NCBI GenBank assembly: GCA_030704615.1
Contig: CM060734.1
Location: forward strand, 9,422,001-9,486,000
DNA from: Takakia lepidozioides
Taxonomy: Eukaryota > Streptophyta > Takakiopsida > Takakiales > Takakiaceae
Length of the DNA: 64,000 nt
Direction: 5' to 3'
Position numbers and translations under genes: made by a program. Within the stretch, counting starts at the first letter, position 1; each line of letters begins with the position of its first letter. Below the pieces are notes generated by a model that worked only from the letters and a program-made list of their open reading frames with translations, had not been told where the DNA came from and did no database searches. Shown here piece by piece: positions 59,503 to 64,000 of this stretch.

Positions 59503-61990
59503 ATTTGGTTAGCGAGATATGCAAATCCCCTAGGGATTACTGACCCTTGTGTGTATTTAGGTATGTTCCCCCCTCTTTGCTTTCAACTTCTTCTTTTTAT
59601 GTCAGCAGATGTGTCTTAGAGTAGTAGGTTAAGAGGTTAGAAAGGGTCAATAAGCACGGGAGGTCTCCCGTCCCTGCTGCGCACCATGAATCTGAAAAGT
59701 CTACTGATTTGTCTCATGGATTGGTTTGTCTGTTCCACTCAAGGCCAAGCGTCGGATGAAGTCAACATCCGACAAGAAGAAGGATGGACATACCAAACCA
59801 ACAGGCCAGAAGGGTTTCTGGAGATATATGAGTATTTCTAAGGAGGAGATCTGCTGGCGAGGACAACGCCCTCAAACAAATGCACGACAACGGAATGTCC
59901 ATCTGGGGAGATCTGGGATGAGTGTAGAATCCGCTACCCATTCTTACTAGTCGGATGACAGTCTTCCATCAGTTGGGATATTGTAGATAATGTACATTGA
60001 CAATGACGACGCAAATTATGAATACAAATGGTTCATTGTGTTTTATTCATTTCATGTTAGAGCGATGGATATCATGGCTGTGCTTTGTGTACTCTTTGTT
60101 TGGTTTTGGAATTCATTACTCATGTCGTTATGAGAATTATCACCACGGGAGATCTCCCCTACCTGACTATGTGTATGTTTGGGTTTTGTCATCACACCTG
60201 TCAGACTCTTGTAGACTAGAGAGCGTGAGTAAGGACGGGAGACCTCCCATCCTCTATGCCTTTCTATGTTGATTGTTCCTTTAAACCCCTCATTCTCTTA
60301 TGGCTTTGGGAGGTTGTTGTAACTTGTGCATGTTTCCCCCTCAATTTAATTTGACTACTGCTGATGTGTATCGCTTGGGAGGGGAGACCTCCCATCTGTC
60401 CTAGTCCGCATGTGTTTTGTGCGTGGAGATATGACTTGCATGATTAAGACATAATCGGAACGGCCATGCCACCTGGGAATCCGCAAGGTGGTTCTTATTT
60501 TATGGATGACGCTGTTGAGGAACCGGTTTGAGACTCGAGGACGATGATAGATAGAGATAGACAGTCCTGTCGAAGGGCTGATGCAGTGGAGCCGAACTGT
60601 TCGAATGAATTGGCTTCTATAGAGACGTTCACGATTGGTTTGCGTCGAAGACTATGATTTTGGGTCCTATGGGATGGTAATGGTTGATTAGTGCCAATAG
60701 CCAGGGACCTCAATGGCTGTACAAATTTGGTTTGGTGATGCTATAATAAATTACTCTGGACATTTTGGGACATATCTTGACGGGATGTCTTTCTATCTTA
60801 CTATGTTCTAATCATAGATCGAGAGATCTCTCTTGCCTCAGTGGAGATGTCAAACTTGGGACAACAGTCATAATTCTCTTGTACTTCTGTAGTGACAATG
60901 TTTAGCAATTTTTTTGTAGGCTAATATTAAAAAATTGCAGCAACTATGATGGATATGAGGTCTTCCGTGTTGCCCGTGAAACTGTCCAAAACTAGGATTT
61001 CAACTCAGATTAGGGATGTAATCAGGGTATGGATTTTTTGGGACCGACAATATTTACTAAACATCTACAATAAACTTAATAAAATCATTTAAATTTGTTT
61101 TCATAGTGAATTTTTATTCAATTTAAATAAATCAATAAATCAATATTTTTGTTATTCCTGGACTTTGGAAAGTCTAAATTTACTTAAAATCCAGCTGGCA
61201 AATCTGGCTCTCGGCCAAAGAGAAAAAAGTAAGGTGAGAATGAGGCAACTGACGCTTGATTGCTGAACCTATAGCCCATAGCCAACCAAAGCAACTGAAG
61301 GTCCCAATTTCTCATGTGTCCCTTCTGCAAGCCGTACTTGCGCAAACCCCTCTTGACTGTTTGAACAACTGCACATGTAGGCAGTAGAGGTTAGTTTAGT
61401 TGTCCACCTTGTGAAACGACCATTGACATCCCTTGCTCATAGAATTAACTTCCCAAACATACCAAAGGGAGATGAGATTTACACAGGGCTTCACAGTTCC
61501 TTTTTGGCCTTCGTGATCTAATTCTATTTTTCCTTTAATTGTGCCTTGGTGTACCAAAAATTTCCAGGTCCTGGGGTGCCTGACTGCTAAAGAAGGAAGA
61601 GCAAGAGGATGAGGTCTCTTAATCCTAAAACTGCAGCAGCCAAGGACTCCACTAACACGAATATACTGAGAACCTTTAGTATTATACTCCTCAATATACC
61701 AGCAAAAATATAATATGGAAAGTAATATTCAACAAATGTTTGAAGGAAACATGGTTCAGGCCATCATTATGATGCACAACTCCCCACGGCCATCACACAA
61801 AGATTAGTCCACGAGTGTATACATCTCAGCCTGGAGTTCCCAGGACACAGCAGCAGCCCTCACAGCAGAGGGCTGGCATTAACACATGAAACCAACAAAG
61901 CCAGGAAAGCAATGGGCAGCGAAATGAACAGACTATTGTAAGTGACTGTAAAGGAAAAGCAAAGGAAGCCAGCGAAGCAAGGCAGCTAAC
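59503..61990. other. No supported gene; palindromes only
   Basis: Several family-2 palindromes at 59652-60953 and AT-rich DNA after 61000. A plus-strand frame at 59726-59950 (Lys-rich start) may be a further piece of the FCP1-like gene but shows no motif. Confidence 0.4.
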
Positions 61991-62502
61991 CTGAAGTGAA
62001 ATAATGGCAGGGTCAGTAGGTGGTGGTGGCGGTGGTGGCGGTTGCAGTGGTGGTGATGACTTCACTTGCAAATCCTGCTCACATCAGGTAACAAAGAGTA
62101 CCCATTATCAGCGTCAAGTTGGTTCATGGATCACTTGGACCTTCCATTGCTAAACCCCCTGCCACGAAATAATATAGGAATCTACTCCGAGATATTGGAA
62201 TCTGTCCCGGTCCCTAGCTATTTGTATAACGGAAAGTTCAAAATCCCACCCCGTCCCCACAACCCCCCTCCCCGCCGGTCTACCTTGGAGTAATTTATAA
62301 TTACGCCCTTGCTGATCTCAACACAGTTGCATGATGGCCATATGTAAGCACCATCTGTTAAATTTATCCCACATGGCAGAATGTCTGGAAGTTTGATATC
62401 CACCTCGATGTCAGATCCTCGGAAAATGATGTAGTCATAGACTTTGTCATGGCAGGGATCTGGGGCCATCCTTCTTGCGGCCCTCTATCCCAAACGAACG
62501 TA
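61991..62502 (-). pseudogene. DCP5/LSM14 (Scd6)-like gene fragment, two exons, one frameshift
   Basis: DCP5/LSM14 proteins repress translation and promote mRNA decapping in P-bodies. The exon 62502-62404 reads RSFGIEGRKKDG, then, out of frame, DKVYDYIIFRGSDIE, the end of the LSm domain and its conserved extension. The frame loss is near 62470; a 2-nt deletion in GGCCCC...GCCATG would explain it. The exon 62074-61991 reads DLQVKSSPPLQ, eight prolines, then TDPAIISLQ, matching the next conserved block. Acceptors and donors are GT/AG. The N-terminal LSm exons were not found up to 64000, and no DFDF, FFD or TFG exons are seen downstream, so this is probably a pseudogene fragment. A sequencing error plus long introns is the alternative. 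Confidence 0.65.
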
Positions 62503-64000
62503 CTGCAAGCAACCCATCTCCCATAGGTCAGCAGCAAGCTTTTGTTGCAAGTAAAATATCACCTTGGCTTATGTGGAAGTCTCTGACGCAGCACCGTTTC
62601 CTCTCCATAGTTTATTTGGTGGAACATTAGTGATCTCTAACATTACACATGCATGGAATGACATGAGCCCTCTATGCAAGGACCCTAGGAAGAAGTGACC
62701 AGTGACAACTTGTTAACTAGTTGGTTCCTCTGTATTAAGAAGCACTCTACGCAGTGAGATACACTTTCGATTCTGCAGTCAGAATGACACTTTATGACTC
62801 CAGTTGGCATGTATCCAGAACTGTTTACAAGCACTCCATCGGGTAATCAGCTGTCCCCCAACACCAGAGATCACTGGCATACTTATACCACTCCCGTGGT
62901 AAACTCAAACCGTGTATACAAAGACACACGTAAGAGATACTCTACTTTTACCCTAACCAATCTTATTTGAGAGTCACTTCACTTGGCAGGGGAACAAAGG
63001 AATTAACTCAAGTGGAAATCAGTAGTCCCAACACAGATCGACAACTTTCAATCACACACCAGCTCATAAGGTTCAAAGACTAACATGTTACAGCGTGCTA
63101 CTCAAAGTAGGTAACACACGTGCGAGATTTCTGGGGGGTTCGCTGTTGGCGACGGTCGGCTCCCTGAAGACTCGGGCCGACTAAATTATACTGGTGAAGG
63201 GAATCTGAGAACATTGGTGGAACATTGCGAGATTCTCGAAAAAGGTGAAACCCGCATAACACCGCACGGTCACAAATGGCATATGTTACCCTCCTCAAAG
63301 TACAGCTGAACGCAATATCTCCCAACCAAATTACAGAGAGGGGACTGATGGAGCCAACTAGAAATAACCAGGTATTGACTGATTCCCCCCATCTTCTGAG
63401 ATGGATCCATAAACATGATTTCTAGAAAATTGCAGAATTACTTATGCACATTGGAGTGAGAACAGACTGAAACAAAGTAAGACATCATACCAAAACTGCA
63501 AATCCAAAATCAAGTGTGGCAAAACATGTGCACTTTCTCCCTACCCTTCCCTTGCTTTCCTTCACACATAGATTGCTTTGGAAGTATGGTATAAGACTGT
63601 CTGACAGAACCTACACAGAGACTGGCACTTGAAAAGAACCCAGTTGTGCCTAACAAATACATAATCATATAAGTCACAGATTCGAGGATCTAGGAAGAGT
63701 AGGAAAACAGCCGCATAGAGAAAAGATTTCCCCACCAATCGGGTCCTGTTACCATAGCATGAGACCCTGAGAATGAGAAGCTACCAAGTAACTTGTACAA
63801 AAGGAACTTCGCACATCCAGATATCTAGCGCAAGACAAGAACTGAAGAACTACTCGTCAGGGTGCTCCAGCAAAGAACTCCGGGTGAAAGTCTTGGCGTG
63901 TCATGAAGCAAATGAGAAAACTTCAAGCACCATAGCAGTCATGAAACGTGACACTGTCAACATAGACTTCATTCTTTGATATCTACTGAACAAAAAAAGG
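62503..64000. other. No gene seen
   Basis: If the DCP5-like gene is complete, its upstream exons would be here or beyond the window, but I found no LSm-domain coding. A minus-strand frame at 63098-63325 has no recognisable motif. Confidence 0.4.

Larger units (their letters stand above)
55821..60980. repeat. Palindrome family 2: about 13 dispersed copies
   Basis: The ideal core is CACGGGAGATCTCCCGTG. Copies start near 55821 (TAGCACGGGA and TCCCGTGCTA arms), 56618, 56852, 57117, 57304, 57808 (perfect 20-bp GCACGGGAGATCTCCCGTGC), 58605, 59652, 60143, 60233, 60377, 60826 and 60953. The last two are weak. Later copies have GACC or AACC-type centres and broken ends. Intervals are about 90-1000 bp and the surrounding DNA is not repeated. 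Confidence 0.8.

Overview
This is nuclear DNA of a land plant. The supporting genes are a spliced gene for the mitochondrial complex I 51 kDa subunit, a spliced phosphomannomutase gene, and an intronless DYW-type pentatricopeptide repeat (PPR) gene. Most of the rest is Ty3/gypsy, LARD-like and LINE-like debris. Near-identical PLS repeats, a DYW domain and an integrase-PHD gypsy relic suggest a seedless plant such as a fern or lycophyte. I cannot name the species.

Three genes look intact: phosphomannomutase (minus, 31118-36136, 11 exons, phase-consistent, 248 aa), NDUFV1 (minus, 42230-44982, 4 exons, 485 aa) and the DYW-PPR gene (plus, 46477-50019, 1180 aa). They encode a cytosolic sugar-phosphate enzyme, a respiratory-chain subunit and a probable organelle RNA editing factor. 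They are neighbours but show no functional linkage.

Layout. 1-2 kb: dispersed repeats and GC-rich palindromes. 2.1-6.4 kb (minus): an eight-exon pseudogene joining a ParB-like DGNHR region to a class-beta-like DNA methyltransferase region. Its introns and upstream DNA carry a family of 24-bp palindromes. 7.2-8.3 kb: LINE ORF1 fragment. 8.3-14.9 kb: LTR element without its own polymerase, with a nested antisense gypsy fragment. 15-20 kb: PPR relic, gypsy pol pseudogene and a scrambled MAP-kinase-like pseudogene. 20-23 kb: no genes, one large hairpin. 24-27.1 kb (minus): decayed gene with SAM-like segments and an internal exon duplication. 27-31 kb: short tandem duplications. 31-36 kb: phosphomannomutase. 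36.5-38.7 kb: 2.2-kb element with roughly 600-bp terminal inverted repeats. 38.7-42 kb: no gene seen. 42-50 kb: NDUFV1 and PPR. 51-55.6 kb: gypsy fragments, including an integrase tail with a PHD finger. 55.8-61 kb: about 13 copies of a second palindrome (core CACGGGAGATCTCCCGTG) around two opposed pseudogenes, one FCP1/NIF phosphatase-like. 62-62.5 kb (minus): two exons of a DCP5/LSM14-like gene with a frameshift.

The best candidates for something undescribed are the ParB-methyltransferase gene and the two gene-associated palindrome families. Several of these genes keep working splice sites but carry in-frame stops that C-to-T changes can explain, the pattern expected of methylated, silenced sequence. 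All exon boundaries come from reading GT/AG sites and phase by eye; no database search was run.
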